This document shows, piece by piece, positions 63,252-64,000 of a stretch of 64,000 bases of DNA. The notes beneath the pieces were generated by a model, which was given only the letters and a program-made list of their open reading frames with translations, ran no database searches and was not told where the DNA came from. Position 1 is the stretch's first letter, and each line of letters opens with the position of its first letter. The stretch is taken from positions 1-64,000 of the forward strand of contig JAQWBM010000009.1 in NCBI GenBank assembly GCA_028706405.1. Direction: 5' to 3'. The DNA is from Eubacteriales bacterium. Lineage in GTDB: Bacteria > Bacillota > Clostridia > Peptostreptococcales > Anaerovoracaceae. Position numbers and translations under genes: made by a program.

Positions 63252-64000
63252 ATGTCTGTAGAATATAATTTTGATAAAATAATAGAACGATCCCGTAAAA
63301 GATGCATACGGGATAAAATAGAAAAAAACAGGCCTTATCCTGCCAGGATAGTAAGAGGGACTCAGTTTGAGGCACTTCAGTTCAAAAATGCTGATTTGGT
63401 AAAAATCACGAGACCTTTTATGGAGATAATATATGATGTGCTGAAAGGGTCAGGGTTTTCTATTTATCTTGCAGATAAGGACGGTATAGTTCTTACAATA
63501 ATAGGAGATCAAGACATAATAGAAGGCCAGACAAAAGTAGGTATAGTTCTCGGCGCGGATATGAGTGAAGAGAGTGCGGGAACAAATGCCATAGGTACGG
63601 CGCTTTATGAGGATTGTTCGATTCAAATCTCAGGGGAGGAACATTTTATAAGGGCATTTTATATTTGGACATGTTCCGCTGCAGTTATTCATAATGAAGA
63701 CGGAGATATTATAGGATGCCTGAATCTGACCGGAAGGTGCCAGCTTGCTCATCCTCATACATTGGGACTTGTTCTGGCGGCAGTAAAATCTATTGAAAAC
63801 CGGCTTGAAGTAGAAAAAACCCAAAAGGAATTATTTAATACGAATCAATATTTAAATACGGTTATGAATTCTATGAATGTTGGAATTATCACAACGGACA
63901 TGAATGGAAAAATCAGATCCATCAACAGCAAATTATGCGATATGCTGGAAGTTAAGGAAGGCGAGATAATAAATAAACATGCAGATGAATTCAGTGTAGA
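63252..64000 (+). CDS. AcoR-type sigma-54 dependent activator, N-terminal part (3' end outside window)
   Basis: At least 249 residues to the window edge. No stop before 64000. GAF-like sensor part: VKITRPFMEIIYDVLKGSGF, SIYLADKDGIVLTIIGD, EESAGTNAIGTALYEDCSIQ and HPHTLGLVLAAVKSIENRL, which is the AcoR/Fis-family pattern; then a PAS start (LNTVMNSMNVGIITTDMNG). The AAA+ and HTH parts are beyond the edge. ATG 63252, 10 bases after GGGGG, is preferred over ATG 63246. Divergent from the DUF3160 gene. Confidence 0.88.
   Translation, partial: MSVEYNFDKIIERSRKRCIRDKIEKNRPYPARIVRGTQFEALQFKNADLVKITRPFMEIIYDVLKGSGFSIYLADKDGIVLTIIGDQDIIEGQTKVGIVLGADMSEESAGTNAIGTALYEDCSIQISGEEHFIRAFYIWTCSAAVIHNEDGDIIGCLNLTGRCQLAHPHTLGLVLAAVKSIENRLEVEKTQKELFNTNQYLNTVMNSMNVGIITTDMNGKIRSINSKLCDMLEVKEGEIINKHADEFSV

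Noticed and set aside
1-64000. CRISPR arrays, prophage or insertion sequences
   Set aside because: No regularly spaced repeats, Cas, transposase, integrase or phage structural genes were seen.

Overview
The window reads as chromosome from an anaerobic, monoderm Bacillota, most likely class Clostridia. Evidence: a moderately AT-rich base composition; strong AGGAGG-type ribosome binding sites; the gene order rho - prmC - rpmE - prfA - tsaC/ywlC-type Sua5 - rpiB; a clostridial-type NADP-like 3-hydroxybutyryl-CoA dehydrogenase; SLH-domain, LCP (LytR-CpsA-Psr) and stalk-domain surface proteins; and an AcoR-type regulator. No genus is claimed. I saw no transposase, integrase, phage structural gene or CRISPR array.

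Layout. 1-16213 (+): a surface polysaccharide locus with its left end outside the window. It holds glycosyltransferases (GT2, GT4-like, GT-C, GT56/WecF-like), rfbD, a Wzm/Wzt-type ABC exporter, a three-domain methyltransferase-GT-GT protein, a flippase-like membrane protein fused to a methyltransferase, an acetyltransferase/aminotransferase pair for a dTDP-4-amino-4,6-dideoxyhexose, and a BKACE (DUF849) enzyme; a decayed UDP-glucose dehydrogenase piece lies between. 16340-21652: a small coiled-coil protein, then on the minus strand a GT4 and the initiating phosphoglycosyltransferase, then galE and a stalk-domain secreted protein. 21988-26848: assorted envelope genes (NIF3/YqfO-insert-like protein, amidase, SIMPL protein, ECF sigma factor with its membrane partner, TolC-like protein). 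27239-31515: tRNA-Val, niaR followed by a frameshifted oxidoreductase remnant, a CapD/PglF-type dehydratase, and pgi. 31600-34964: a structured leader and hbd, then LCP and SLH proteins. 35069-43450: core information-processing genes (rho, prmC, rpmE, prfA, Sua5, rpiB, tyrS, rplM, rpsI). 43803-52225: a cyclic beta-1,2-glucan synthase-like system split into two genes. 52451-54081: zinc-ribbon mini-protein, tRNA-Ala and an unknown helical protein. 54195-58002: a structured leader with terminator ahead of an FmdE-family protein and a BtuF/C/D-type ABC importer. 58024-64000: YibE/F protein, a broken Ppx/GppA gene, a DUF3160 lipoprotein with an FG-GAP-like partner, a 37-bp perfect inverted repeat, and the start of an AcoR-type sigma-54 activator.

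How it fits together. The first 20 kb together with the dehydratase and pgi at 28-31 kb supply sugar nucleotides (dTDP-rhamnose, a dTDP-4-acetamido sugar, UDP-galactose, a UDP-4-keto-6-deoxy-HexNAc), lipid-linked assembly and export; the LCP protein could attach the product to peptidoglycan. The best candidate for an undescribed system is the pair of related structured leaders at 31603-31754 (ahead of hbd) and 54195-54393 (ahead of FmdE plus ABC importer): they share a core (GCATAA, then ACCT, then an AATTT/AAAT hairpin, then GGGCGAGC), and I could not match them to a riboswitch class I know. Other points of interest are a perfect 76-bp palindromic element with a half copy 25 kb away, a tRNA-Val with C instead of U at position 33, alternative hairpins ahead of rho, and several fresh gene remnants.
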